From DATBVX01 sp963695985 (GTDB lineage Bacteria > Pseudomonadota > Gammaproteobacteria > Steroidobacterales > Steroidobacteraceae): a stretch of DNA of 64,000 nucleotides. This document shows, in pieces, positions 34,444-44,299 of this stretch. The DNA is taken from the NCBI GenBank assembly GCA_963695985.1, contig CAVOIC010000011.1, positions 434,001-498,000 on the forward strand, given 5' to 3'. Every line of letters starts with the position of its first letter. Position 1 is the first letter of the stretch. The notes beneath the pieces are model-generated. The model saw only the letters and a program-made list of their open reading frames with translations. It was not told where the DNA came from and searched no databases. Both the position numbers and the translations under genes were made by a program.

Positions 34444-37400
34444 ATGCGCAAACACAGTTACTTGTCACTGATATGCGGGCTCACGATGTCCACGGTCGCC
34501 GTGGCCGAGACCGTTACCGAGCAGGCGCCGGGCCAGGCCGTCGAGCGGCAGTTGCCGAGCGACGAGCCGGTCAGCCAGTGGGTGCACGACCCGGAGCTCT
34601 TCAAGAGCGAAGCGGGAGACAAGCTCGAAGTTCTGGACGTCGCCGGTGAGACGCTCGAGACGGTCAAGCTCACGAACGTGATCCCGCCGATCCATTTCGA
34701 GTCGGGCGTCGCCGACATTCCGCAGCGCGACGTCGAGCTGCTGCGCAAGGTTCTCGACGGCGTACGCAACCGCCGCAACGTCCGGCTGCATCTCGTCGGG
34801 CACGCGGACGATCAGCCACTGTCCGAAGCGCTCGCTCGGACCTTCGGCGACAACGCCGGACTTTCTCGCGAGCGCGCCGGCGAGGTCGCAGAATTCCTGC
34901 AACGAGCTCTGACGCTTCCGCCGGATGCGATCACCTACGAGTGGGCGGGCGACACGCGTCCGCTCGCGTCGAACGCCACTGCGGAGGGGAGAGCACGCAA
35001 TCGGCGCGTGGAAGTGGAAGTCTGGTACGACGCGCCGAAAGAGCGCATTACTCAGGAAGAGTTCCTGGTTCCGGAGGAGTTCAAGACGGTCAAGGTCTGC
35101 CGGATGGAGACGCTCTGCAAGCTGCGCTTCAAGGAAGGCCAGGCGCGGCGCGCGCGCGTGAAGAATCTCGTTCCGCCGCTGCACTACGAAGACGAGAACA
35201 CGGTCGTCTCCGAGGAATTCATCGAGCACATCCGCAAGGGGCTCAATAACCTGCGGGACAAGCAGAACGTGGTGGTGAAGTTCATCGGTTATACGGACGA
35301 TGCGCCGCTTACGGGCCGGAACGAGCGCATTTACGGAGACCAGGTCGCGCTTTCCAAGGCGCGGGCGCTGCGGGTGGCGCTCGCTGTGCAGGAAGCCCTG
35401 AAGCTGCCGAGCGCGGCGGTTACGAGCGACGGGCGCGGGGCGAGCCAGCCGCTCGCGCGCAACGACACGCCCCAGGGACGCGCGCTCAATCGTCGCATCG
35501 AGGTGCAGTTCTGGCACGACGATCCGCTGCAGGAGCTGCCGGATGAGCCGCAGCTCTGTCCCGCGACGGACGGCGCCGAAGTGGTAACGAAAATCTACGA
35601 TCCGCCCTGGGGCAGCATTGCACCGCTGCAGCTCGAGAAGGGGCGTCCGATCATTCCGCCGGGCTACACCGAGCAGCTGCGTCGCGCGATGGCCGACATC
35701 AGCGACAAGAGCAACGTACGCCTGCGCTTCGTCGGTTATACGGCCAATGAGCGTCTCGACCGCCGCACGGCGGCGATCTACGGCGACGACGTTGGACTCT
35801 CCGCTGCACGCGCGCGCAGAGCGATGGAAGCGATCAAGCAGCAGATGGAACTCTCACCCAAGCAGGCGGAACACGAGGGCCGCGGGTATGTTCATTCGAG
35901 CGATGTGGTCAACACCGGTTTCACGCAGGACGAGACGTCGCAGGTCGTCGTCCAGGTGGTCTATGACGAGCTGGCCGTGCTCGATGACTACGAAGGCGTG
36001 GACATTACCCGTCTCACGCGCGAGCTGAGCACGAAGAGCTCCTTCGGCCTCAATCTGATGCACATCAGCGTGGACGGTGAGCCCATTGACGATCCGGACC
36101 GGAGCTCTTCCGACGTCCAGCGCTGCACCGACGTTGCCCTGGAAAAGGCCGATATCCAGTTCCAGTTTGACAATCTCACATCGCGTCCGCGACTGAGCGT
36201 TGTGGCATTGCCGACCGACGTGGCGTTCCATCCCCTCGGGAATGAACTCCTCTTCGGCCAGCCCGTGCGATTCAGCATGTACGCCAACTATTGGTCGTTC
36301 ATCGAGCGCGCGGAAGTGCGGATATTCCAGGCCGGGCAATCGGTCGAGGATGCCCCGCTGGCAGTCGTCAAGGTCGATCCCAGCGGCCTCGCCGAATGGC
36401 AGCCTGTCGTGCCGCGCTCTGCAGGGTCCGGGCGCGCGTTGAAGTACGTCCTGCGCGCGTACGGTCAGAACGGCCAGTTCGACGACACTAGACCGCAATC
36501 GCTGTCGATGATGATCGATGGTGGCTCTGATGCGGAGGGCTTGCCAGACGAGCGCGTGGCAAAGCGGGAAGACGCGGCACCTGCGCCGCAAGAGGAGCTG
36601 CCTGCTGGCAATGACGCCAGCGATGTTACGACCGACGTTGAGAGCAAGGATGCCGCCTTAAAGCTGGAAGCCGCAGCAGCAGCGATGCCGGACCTGGAGC
36701 TGGCCGCCGACGATAGCGACAGTGATGTCACGACCGACGTCGAAAGCGAGGATGCGACCTCAGCTGTGGAACCGATGTCGGAGGAGGAGCTGGTCGCCGA
36801 CGATGGTGAGAGCGACGTCACGACCGAGGCTGAGAGCGAGGACGCGACCCCAAAGCAGGAACACGCGGCACCGATGCCCGAAGGGGAGCTGCTCGCGGGC
36901 TATGGCGAGAGCAACCTCGCGGTCCAGAACATTCGACTCGGCAGTGGCACGGTCAAGGTTCACGGCAGCCACATTCCCCCGCAGCACACGGTGTGGGTGG
37001 CAGGCCGCCAGGTTCCGGTCGACGCGAAGGGCAACTTCGTTGCCGAGGCGATCCTGCCGGCGGGCATGCACACGGTCGAAGTGGCGGTCCTCGATGAGGC
37101 GGATAACGGAACGCTGTACCTGCGCGATCTGGAATTCGAGCGTAAGGACCGGTTCTACGTGGGTATCGCGGACCTCACGGTTTCAGAGAGCCGCACCAGT
37201 GGACCTGCAGAGCTGCTGCAGGGTCAGAACGCGCCCTACGACATCAATTCCTCGCTCGATGGCAGGCTCGCGTTCTACGTGACGGAGAAATTCCCCGATC
37301 ATTGGCGTGTGACGGCGAGCGCCGACACTCGTGAGGGCCCGGTGCAAGACCTGTTCAGCAATTTCCTGGACAAGTCACCGGACTCGCTGTTCCGCCGCAT

Positions 37401-39831
37401 CGATCCTGATTACCACTATCCGACCTTCGGCGATGACAGCGTCGTGGAGGAGCTCGCTCCTACATTGGGCAAATTGTACGTCAAGGTGAGCCACGATGAG
37501 AGTCATGCGCTCTGGGGCAATTTCAAGATCGGTTACATGGACAACGAGCTCGCACAAGTCGACCGTGGGCTCTACGGCGGCAACGCGCACTGGCAGTCCG
37601 ATGCCGCCACGGATTTCGGCGAGCAGCGCCTCGCGCTCGATGCATTTGCAGCTGAGCCGGGAACAGTGGCGAGCCGTGAAGAGTTCCGAGGGACCGGCGG
37701 GTCGCTCTACTTTCTGCGCAACCAGGACATTCTCACCGGCTCCGAGCGTGTCCGCATCGAGCTGCGTGACAAGGACTCCGGGCTCGTCACCGGGGTCGTG
37801 AACCTGCGACCAGTGCTCGATTACGACATCGATTATCTCCAGGGCCGCATCCTGCTGGCCGAGCCCTTGTCCTCGATTGAGGATGACGGCCAGCTGGTTC
37901 ACAGCGGCGGCCTCAGCGGACAGGAGGCGTTCCTGGTGGTGCGCTATGAGTACACGCCCGGCTTCACAGACATCAACGCGCTGAGCACCGGCGGCCAGGG
38001 CCATTACTGGCTGAATGACCACGTCAAGCTCGGCCTGACCGCCAGCAGCAGTGACGAGGGAGACAGCGACAGCAACCTCCGCGGAGCGGATCTGACACTC
38101 AGGAAGAGTGCGAACTCCTGGTTGAAAGTGCAGGGGGGGAGAAGTGAAGGCCTGGTGTCGAGTTCACTGTCTTCCAATGACGGTGGCTTCGGCTTCGTGA
38201 GCCAGGACGACGTCTCCTTCACCGATGCGAGTGCAGACGGCTATCGCGCGGATCTCAGCGTCGGGCTCGACGATTTCTTCTCCGGAAGCAGGGGTCGCCT
38301 GACGCTCTACACACAGAACCTCGATGCTGGCTATTCGGCGCCCGGGTTCGCAACGCTCACAGACCGCCAGCAGTATGGCGGCACGTTCAGACTGCCCTTG
38401 GGCGAGCGACTGCAGGTGAGCGCCAAGGCGGACAAGAAGGTGCAGGATCTGGGACTCGAAACCACGGCTCAGGAGGTGGACGTCGGCTTCCAGGTGAGCA
38501 AGCAATGGAACCTGAGCACCGGCGTGAGGAAGGACGAGCGCACGGACAACTCGCCGATCGTCCCATTGACCCAGGAGCAGGGCGAGCGCACGGACGCAGT
38601 CGTGCAACTAAGTTTCGACTCGCTGGCTTCCTGGCGTGCCTACGCGTTCGCCCAGGACACTGTGTCGAAGACCGAGGACCGCGAGGACAACGGCCGCTTT
38701 GGAGTCGGCAGCTCCTATCAGTTCGGCAACCGTTTTCGCATGAACATGGAGGTTTCCGACGGCGATTTTGGAGCTGGTGGCAGGCTCGGCACCAATTATC
38801 TGCTCTCAGACCGCACGAACCTGTATCTCAACTATGGGCTGGAGAACGAGCGCACGGACAACGGAGAGCGCACCCGCAGAGGTAACCTGATCTCCGGCGC
38901 GAAGTGGCGGCTGTCGGACAGCAGCAGCGTCTACGCCGAAGAGCGGTACCAGGACACGGATCAGATGGCGGGCCTCACGCATGCCACCGGCGTCAATCTG
39001 ACCGCAAATGATCGCTGGAACCTGGGCGCCAACATGGAGGTCGGCACCCTCACGGACAGCCAGACCGGTGCGGACACGAAACGCAAGGCGGGCGGTGTCC
39101 GTATTGGTTACGCCTTCGACACGGTGCAGATCTCGAGCGGAATCGAATACCGCTTCGACAACAGCGAGCAACCGGACGCCACGACGACGGAAAGGACGAC
39201 GTGGATCTTCAGAAACAATTTCAAGTACCAGCTCACGCCGGACTGGCGAGTTGTCGGCAAACTCAACCATTCCTTGAGCGAAAGCTCGCTCGGCCAGTTC
39301 TATGACGGCGGATTCACCGAGGCTGTGATCGGCTACGGCTACCGTCCGGTGCTCAACGACCGGCTCACCGCACTCGCCAAGTACACTTACTTCTACAACG
39401 TACCGACGACGGAACAGGTGACGCCGCAGAATGTCGCAGCGCAGTTCATCCAGAAGAGCCATATCGCTTCCCTGGATCTCACGTACGACCTTACCGAGCA
39501 CTGGTCCATCGGCGGGAAGTATGCCTACCGTATCGGCGAGATGAGCCTGGAGCGCGAAGACCCGCAGTTCCTCGACAACACGGCGCAACTCCTGATCCTG
39601 CGGGCCGACTGGCGGTTCGGGCAGTATTGGGAGGGCCTGGTCGAGGGTCGCATGCTCGACATGCCCGATCTCGATGAGCAACGCGGCGGCGCTCTGCTCG
39701 GCATCTATCGGTATCTGGGCGAGCACGTGAAGGCTGGAGCCGGCTACAACTTCACGCAATTTTCGGAAGACCTGACGGACCTGAGCTTCGACCACCAGGG
39801 TGTGTTCATCAACGTGATCGGGTCGATGTAA
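34444..39831 (+). CDS. Giant outer-membrane protein: three OmpA-like domains, acidic repeat linker and beta-barrel
   Basis: A 1795-residue product. A signal peptide (about 1-21) is followed by three tandem OmpA/MotB-like peptidoglycan-binding-type domains at ~78-195, 240-360 and 390-510, each with a GHADD/GYTDD/GYTAN-type turn, an LSxxRA helix and an NRRxEV strand. A beta-rich region precedes an acidic repeat linker (~725-820), then another beta-sandwich (~820-900). The C-terminal ~890 residues consist of alternating amphipathic strands like a large outer-membrane barrel. The ATG at 34444 gives the signal peptide; the frame extends upstream into the previous gene. It could anchor or export the upstream surface protein and couple to peptidoglycan. 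The combination matches no characterised protein I know. Confidence 0.85.
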   Translation: MRKHSYLSLICGLTMSTVAVAETVTEQAPGQAVERQLPSDEPVSQWVHDPELFKSEAGDKLEVLDVAGETLETVKLTNVIPPIHFESGVADIPQRDVELLRKVLDGVRNRRNVRLHLVGHADDQPLSEALARTFGDNAGLSRERAGEVAEFLQRALTLPPDAITYEWAGDTRPLASNATAEGRARNRRVEVEVWYDAPKERITQEEFLVPEEFKTVKVCRMETLCKLRFKEGQARRARVKNLVPPLHYEDENTVVSEEFIEHIRKGLNNLRDKQNVVVKFIGYTDDAPLTGRNERIYGDQVALSKARALRVALAVQEALKLPSAAVTSDGRGASQPLARNDTPQGRALNRRIEVQFWHDDPLQELPDEPQLCPATDGAEVVTKIYDPPWGSIAPLQLEKGRPIIPPGYTEQLRRAMADISDKSNVRLRFVGYTANERLDRRTAAIYGDDVGLSAARARRAMEAIKQQMELSPKQAEHEGRGYVHSSDVVNTGFTQDETSQVVVQVVYDELAVLDDYEGVDITRLTRELSTKSSFGLNLMHISVDGEPIDDPDRSSSDVQRCTDVALEKADIQFQFDNLTSRPRLSVVALPTDVAFHPLGNELLFGQPVRFSMYANYWSFIERAEVRIFQAGQSVEDAPLAVVKVDPSGLAEWQPVVPRSAGSGRALKYVLRAYGQNGQFDDTRPQSLSMMIDGGSDAEGLPDERVAKREDAAPAPQEELPAGNDASDVTTDVESKDAALKLEAAAAAMPDLELAADDSDSDVTTDVESEDATSAVEPMSEEELVADDGESDVTTEAESEDATPKQEHAAPMPEGELLAGYGESNLAVQNIRLGSGTVKVHGSHIPPQHTVWVAGRQVPVDAKGNFVAEAILPAGMHTVEVAVLDEADNGTLYLRDLEFERKDRFYVGIADLTVSESRTSGPAELLQGQNAPYDINSSLDGRLAFYVTEKFPDHWRVTASADTREGPVQDLFSNFLDKSPDSLFRRIDPDYHYPTFGDDSVVEELAPTLGKLYVKVSHDESHALWGNFKIGYMDNELAQVDRGLYGGNAHWQSDAATDFGEQRLALDAFAAEPGTVASREEFRGTGGSLYFLRNQDILTGSERVRIELRDKDSGLVTGVVNLRPVLDYDIDYLQGRILLAEPLSSIEDDGQLVHSGGLSGQEAFLVVRYEYTPGFTDINALSTGGQGHYWLNDHVKLGLTASSSDEGDSDSNLRGADLTLRKSANSWLKVQGGRSEGLVSSSLSSNDGGFGFVSQDDVSFTDASADGYRADLSVGLDDFFSGSRGRLTLYTQNLDAGYSAPGFATLTDRQQYGGTFRLPLGERLQVSAKADKKVQDLGLETTAQEVDVGFQVSKQWNLSTGVRKDERTDNSPIVPLTQEQGERTDAVVQLSFDSLASWRAYAFAQDTVSKTEDREDNGRFGVGSSYQFGNRFRMNMEVSDGDFGAGGRLGTNYLLSDRTNLYLNYGLENERTDNGERTRRGNLISGAKWRLSDSSSVYAEERYQDTDQMAGLTHATGVNLTANDRWNLGANMEVGTLTDSQTGADTKRKAGGVRIGYAFDTVQISSGIEYRFDNSEQPDATTTERTTWIFRNNFKYQLTPDWRVVGKLNHSLSESSLGQFYDGGFTEAVIGYGYRPVLNDRLTALAKYTYFYNVPTTEQVTPQNVAAQFIQKSHIASLDLTYDLTEHWSIGGKYAYRIGEMSLEREDPQFLDNTAQLLILRADWRFGQYWEGLVEGRMLDMPDLDEQRGGALLGIYRYLGEHVKAGAGYNFTQFSEDLTDLSFDHQGVFINVIGSM
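36620..36900 (+). repeat. Acidic tandem repeat in the giant outer-membrane protein
   Basis: About three ~30-residue units, each containing SDVTTDVESxDA or SDVTTEAESEDA followed by an Ala/Glu/Pro-rich spacer, begin near 36625, 36720 and 36810. DNA identity between units is high (GTCACGACCGA is shared). This suggests recent expansion and possible length variation. It lies between the OmpA-like part and the barrel and is probably a flexible acidic tether. Confidence 0.75.
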
Positions 39832-39832
39832 C

Positions 39833-40486
39833 GTGGCCGTGCAAGGCATCTACAAGAACTTCGCGATGAGCTGGCGCGCGTATCGAGCATGGAATCGCGC
39901 GTGCCTGCTTAATGCGTGGCGAGCGACGCGCGGACACTTCGGCGGCGGGTGGCGCAGCGTAATCGAGGTACTCGGGCCATGGTTCGCGACGACGCTCGCC
40001 CTCTACCTGTGGGGCGGCGACGCGGACCCTGCCCGGGACACTGTCGAGCCGATCGCCACGGGCGCCGTGGTGAGCGTGCTGTGGATTGCCATCGTGCTCT
40101 GCTGGAACTTCGGCCTGGCACCTTATCGGCTGTGGCGCGCGGCCTTGGCGCGTATTGCGCGTCTGCAGATGGCTACCGGTCGAAGTATCGACCCACAGGC
40201 TATCGCGCAGGAGCTGGAGCTGTGCATCAAGAAGGGGACGGCGCTGATGGATTCCGCAGCCCCCTCCAAGAGCCAGCTGTCTGAGTGGTACGAACGAGTC
40301 CTGCGCGTGGTGTCACGCGCAGGCGACGGCGACCGCGCCATGCTCGAGACCTTGGGACCAGCCCCCGGGACGCGTGGCGGCCCCTTGGAGCTACTGATTC
40401 TCAGCAATCGAATCGAGAAGCTCCGCCTGATCCTGGACCGGCAATATTCTGGCCATTTTGGAAGCTACCGCGCACAAGCGCGATGA
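39833..40486 (+). CDS. Small inner-membrane protein, last gene of riboswitch-2 unit
   Basis: A 217-residue protein starting at GTG one base after the barrel gene's stop. A basic N-terminus is followed by two hydrophobic helices (about residues 46-63 and 75-98). A soluble, helix-rich C-terminal region of ~115 residues is probably cytoplasmic. I do not recognise the family. Tight linkage to the barrel and surface-protein genes suggests an inner-membrane partner of the machine. Confidence 0.75.
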   Translation: MAVQGIYKNFAMSWRAYRAWNRACLLNAWRATRGHFGGGWRSVIEVLGPWFATTLALYLWGGDADPARDTVEPIATGAVVSVLWIAIVLCWNFGLAPYRLWRAALARIARLQMATGRSIDPQAIAQELELCIKKGTALMDSAAPSKSQLSEWYERVLRVVSRAGDGDRAMLETLGPAPGTRGGPLELLILSNRIEKLRLILDRQYSGHFGSYRAQAR

Positions 40487-40591
40487 TGGTCTGCGCGTCA
40501 GTGCGGCCGGGCTCGCGGCGTCCATTGGGATGAAGCTGCACCGTGCACTTCGGAATTCAGGCGGACTGAGTAGCCGGGCGTTAGATCGGCG

Positions 40592-42379
40592 TTACGTGAG
40601 CCTCGAGAGAATCTGCTTGAAGCGGGGATACTCGTGCAAGGGCGCGAGATCGTTGTCGTTCAAGATCCACTCGCGATGGCCCCGACCGGTACCGACGGCG
40701 CGATCCAGGAAATCGAGTGCGCGTTCGTATTCTCCGCCGAGCGACGCCGTACACGCGGCCGTATATAAGGTGCGGTAGTCATCGGGCCGCAGTGCGAGCG
40801 CCCGGTCCAGCAAGCGATTCGCTTCGTCACGCCTGCCGAGCAGCATGAGTACGCCGGCGGCGTGATCGCTCGCGTAAGAGTCGTCGGGATCGATGGCGAG
40901 ATGGCGCTCTAGCGCCTGCCATGAGCGGCGCAACGCACTTTGCTCCTGCGCCCGGTCCTTCGTTGCCTGGTATTCCTGTAATGCCAATGTGATCGGCCGG
41001 TAGTCATCGGGCTGGATCTCGAATGCCAGCTCGTAGTGCTTTGCGGCAAGGGCGTGCTCGCCACGGGCGGCCCAGTACTTGGCGAACCAGTAGTGAGCGT
41101 GGAAGTGCCGTGGATCGAGCGCGAGCGCGCGTTCGAAGGCGTGCTGCGCCTCGTCCAGCTGGCCAGTCAGCTGCAGCGCATTGCCGCGAGCGACGTGGGC
41201 GTCCGGGAGATCCGGCGCGAGCTCGATGGCTCGCTGGCTCGCCGCGACGGCATCGGCAGCCGTGATGCCGGCGACGACGTTTCGTTGCCGCAGCAACTGT
41301 GTGAGCACGTCCGCAAGCCCTGCGTACGCATCGGCAAACGCCGGGTCGAGACGAATCGCCTCGCGAAACATCTCGACGGCGGCGCGCTGCTCTGCCTCCT
41401 TCTCCTTGTTGAGTAGCTGGCGGCCGCGCAAGTAACGCTCGTACGCGGGAGCGTTCTTCGTGCCGCGCCGCTTCAGCCGCGAAGCGTCGGACTCCAGAAG
41501 ATTCACGCGCAACGCCGCGACGATGTCGCGCGCGATCTCCTCCTGAACGGCGAAGATGTCTTCGATATTCCGATCGAATGTCTGCGACCAGAGATGGAAG
41601 CCGTCCGCGACATTGATGAGCTGCGCCGTGATGCGCAAGCGGTCTCCGGCCTTGCGCACGCTGCCCTCCAGGAACGATTGGACGTTGAGCAGTCGGCCCA
41701 CCTCGCGAGGATCCGCCGCACGACCCTTCATCTGAAAGGAGGCCGAGCGTGAGGCCACGCGCAGACCGCTCACTGCGCACAGTGCATTGATGATTTCTTC
41801 TGCCATGCCTTCGCAAAAGTAGTCCTGGTTCTTCTCGGAGCTCATGTCCACAAAAGGGAGTATCGCCACACGCGGCCGGGAGCCCTTTGCCGCCGCACCT
41901 GGCGCAGGCGCATCCGCTGTGCGTCGGCCGATCAGTCGATCCAGGAGCAGTACCACGATCATCAGCGCCAGCAGCGCCAGCATCGACTCGTTCGCCGGGC
42001 GATGCAGGAGCCAGCGATCCGCGAGCAGTGCGAACACGGCAAGTGCCAAGACCGCTAGGATCAATCCGTCGAGCTTGCGCGCACTGACCTCATGAAGTGA
42101 GGGCAGGCTCGGCTTGCGGTGAAAGAGCCAGGAGCCGAGCAGCACCAGCGGCAACCCGGCAGCGAGCGCGTAAATCAACCATGGCAGCGCGCGATGAACC
42201 GGCTCGAACGTTTCGCCGATGACGGTCGTAACGTGCACGATCAACCAGGCCAAGCCCAGGTAGGCGGCCGTCAAGCGAAAGACGTTGCGTCTTTTCAGTC
42301 GCTCGAGAAACTTGAACTCGAGACCGCCGAGATCGTGGCCGCTCACGCAGTCCCTCCGCGCCTGCTTATTCTTGGCCAC
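40592..42379 (-). CDS. Membrane protein with TolB-like domain and TPR repeats
   Basis: A 595-residue protein. The N-terminal ~130 residues hold two to four membrane helices, after FLERLKRRNVFRLTAAYLGLAW (an entry typical of adenylate-cyclase-like TPR proteins). A TolB-like domain (RVAILPFVDMSSEKNQDYFCEGM..., ~170-295) and TPR units fill the rest. There is no winged helix, BTAD or cyclase domain, so a signalling role is plausible but unproven. The start is GTG at 42379. It converges with the riboswitch-2 unit. Confidence 0.85.
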   Translation of the reverse strand: MAKNKQARRDCVSGHDLGGLEFKFLERLKRRNVFRLTAAYLGLAWLIVHVTTVIGETFEPVHRALPWLIYALAAGLPLVLLGSWLFHRKPSLPSLHEVSARKLDGLILAVLALAVFALLADRWLLHRPANESMLALLALMIVVLLLDRLIGRRTADAPAPGAAAKGSRPRVAILPFVDMSSEKNQDYFCEGMAEEIINALCAVSGLRVASRSASFQMKGRAADPREVGRLLNVQSFLEGSVRKAGDRLRITAQLINVADGFHLWSQTFDRNIEDIFAVQEEIARDIVAALRVNLLESDASRLKRRGTKNAPAYERYLRGRQLLNKEKEAEQRAAVEMFREAIRLDPAFADAYAGLADVLTQLLRQRNVVAGITAADAVAASQRAIELAPDLPDAHVARGNALQLTGQLDEAQHAFERALALDPRHFHAHYWFAKYWAARGEHALAAKHYELAFEIQPDDYRPITLALQEYQATKDRAQEQSALRRSWQALERHLAIDPDDSYASDHAAGVLMLLGRRDEANRLLDRALALRPDDYRTLYTAACTASLGGEYERALDFLDRAVGTGRGHREWILNDNDLAPLHEYPRFKQILSRLT

Positions 42380-42417
42380 ATTCTAGAGGCGCACGGCTCC
42401 CGGGTCGATTTCGAGTT

Positions 42418-43431
42418 CTAATCGCTCCCAGATTGCACTGCGAACTCGCGATAACGAGCTGGAGTGAGGCCCAACAGCCGGACGAAGGCGCGCCTCATCA
42501 CATCGACGCTGCCGAATCCAACAGAAGCGGCCACGTGCTTGAGCCCTCCATCCGTGCGTTCGAGCTGACTACGCGCCGCCTCCACGCGCATCTGAAGCAC
42601 GTACTGGGACGGCGTCGTGCCGACCTCTCGGGTAAATACGCGCTCGAAGTTTCGAACGCTCATCGACATCCGATCCGCGAGGTCCTCCACCGACAGTCTC
42701 GTCTTGAGGTGCTCGGCAATCCAGATCTGCAGCTCACGGATTGAGGCCATTTCGGAAGCCTGTGCGGCGAGAGAGACGCTCACCTGCGGCTGGCCACCCG
42801 GCCGGCGCAGAAACAGCACCAGCTCGCGTGCGGCTTCGTGTGCGAGAGCGGCGCCGCAATCTTCCTCGACCCACGCGAGCGCGAGATCGATGCCCGCGGA
42901 AATGCCGGCCGAGGTGTAGATGTTCCCGTCCTTGACCCAGAGCGGGTCATGCTCGACGCGCACGCTGGGATAGCGCGCCGCCAGCTCGCGGCCGTACTTC
43001 CAGTGCGTGGTCGCCCGGCGCCCATTCAGGAGCCCGGCCTCCGCGAGCATAAAAGAGCCAACACACACGGCACCGAGCCGCCGCACCTCGACCGCCCTCT
43101 TCTTAAGCCAGGCGGATAGCGCCGCGTCACGCGTTGAGCGCGTGCCCAGCCCGCAGACCAGGAGCACGGAGTCGCACTCACCTTCGACTTTGTTGAAGTG
43201 ATGTCGGGCGATGAAGGTCAATACACCGCCCTCGCCGTCGACCTTCAGGCGGTCCGAGTTCGTGACGACCTCAATCGTGTAAATGGTCCTGCCCGCAAGG
43301 CGATTGATCGAGTTGAACACCTGCAGGGGTCCAACCAGATCGAGCTCATCGACCGGCGGCACAACGACGACGACGATCCGGCGGCTCGAGGAGTGGCGGC
43401 GCAAGCCAGGTTTCTTCGAAGCAGAGGCCAT
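42418..43431 (-). CDS. GlxA-family transcriptional regulator (DJ-1/PfpI domain plus AraC helix-turn-helix)
   Basis: 337 residues from the ATG at 43431 (MASASKK); the open frame reaches 43629 but without family-like residues. Residues ~18-190 form a DJ-1/PfpI-like domain (VVVVPPVDELDLVGPLQVF, VCGLGTRSTRD, CVGSFMLAEAGLLNGRRATTHW), which serves as the ligand-sensing part in this family. The C-terminal ~100 residues are an AraC/XylS double helix-turn-helix (LSVEDLADRMSMSVRNFERVF, VAASVGFGSVDVMRRAF). Target genes are unknown. It diverges from the exported protein gene at 43568. Confidence 0.92.
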   Translation of the reverse strand: MASASKKPGLRRHSSSRRIVVVVVPPVDELDLVGPLQVFNSINRLAGRTIYTIEVVTNSDRLKVDGEGGVLTFIARHHFNKVEGECDSVLLVCGLGTRSTRDAALSAWLKKRAVEVRRLGAVCVGSFMLAEAGLLNGRRATTHWKYGRELAARYPSVRVEHDPLWVKDGNIYTSAGISAGIDLALAWVEEDCGAALAHEAARELVLFLRRPGGQPQVSVSLAAQASEMASIRELQIWIAEHLKTRLSVEDLADRMSMSVRNFERVFTREVGTTPSQYVLQMRVEAARSQLERTDGGLKHVAASVGFGSVDVMRRAFVRLLGLTPARYREFAVQSGSD

Positions 43432-43567
43432 ACGTCCACTGACTATGCCGCCGCGTCGAAGCCTCTCGCAAGCGGAACGAGAGCGATGGCGGAATTCGTC
43501 GGAGCTGTGTCGCAAATCGCCGTGTCTTCCTCCGATAGGCTGATGCCACGCCGTGGGAGGAAAGATC

Positions 43568-44299
43568 ATGAAGCATCGTTGGCTTGGGATCGTTGGCTCT
43601 ATGCTTCTCGCGGGCACGCTGTTTCCCACGCTCGTCGGCGCTCAAACCGCTCAAGCTTCCCCAGCCGAACGGGGTCCGTACGCACGCATCGCGATCCTGC
43701 GTCCCCATGACGGGGACACGGTCGACTTCGAAGCCGGGTACATCCGACACCTCGAGTGGCACCGGCAGGCCAAGGACACTTGGGTCTGGTATGGCTGGAC
43801 CATCTGGGCCGGTGAACGACAGCGGTGGTTCGTCTACGCAACGTTTGGACACTCGGCCGCCAGCCTGGACAGCCCGGTGGCCCCGGCGGAGGACGAGCGA
43901 GACAACATTTCCAACGTCACGCCACACGCCCAGTACCTGGGGAACGCGCTCTACGAGTACCTGCCGGGGCTCTCGCGTGGCACAGGTGAGCCGCAAGCGA
44001 CCCCTCGGCTCGAGTTCACGACCGTGGACCTCGTGCCCGGGGCAGAAAAGGCTTTCGAGGCGGCCCTCAGCGCAGACCAATCAAGACTGCAGGGTGAGAC
44101 ACTCTGGTATCGGATGGTGGCGGGTGGAACCGCTCCGCGCTATGTCCGACTGCGTCCGCGACCCAGCCTGTCGGCGATTCTCGATGGAAGGAGCGAACAG
44201 GCGCTCCCTGACAAGGTCGACCATTTAATCGCGAAGACGACCGTCGAAATCCTGACTCTGCGACCCACGATGAGTTACGGCCTCTCGTCGGCTCTATGA
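43568..44299 (+). CDS. Exported hypothetical protein
   Basis: 243 residues from the ATG at 43568, with GGAGGA at 43556-43561. A signal peptide (MKHRWLGIVGSMLLAGTLF..., cleavage near VGA) precedes an alpha/beta-looking domain. Notable stretches are a HLEWHRQAKDTWVWYGWTIW block and two later segments around FTTVDLVPGAEKAFEAAL and GETLWYRMVAG. The pattern resembles dimeric alpha/beta barrel (ABM-like) proteins, but I am not certain. It diverges from the GlxA-type regulator and may be its target. Confidence 0.75.
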   Translation: MKHRWLGIVGSMLLAGTLFPTLVGAQTAQASPAERGPYARIAILRPHDGDTVDFEAGYIRHLEWHRQAKDTWVWYGWTIWAGERQRWFVYATFGHSAASLDSPVAPAEDERDNISNVTPHAQYLGNALYEYLPGLSRGTGEPQATPRLEFTTVDLVPGAEKAFEAALSADQSRLQGETLWYRMVAGGTAPRYVRLRPRPSLSAILDGRSEQALPDKVDHLIAKTTVEILTLRPTMSYGLSSAL

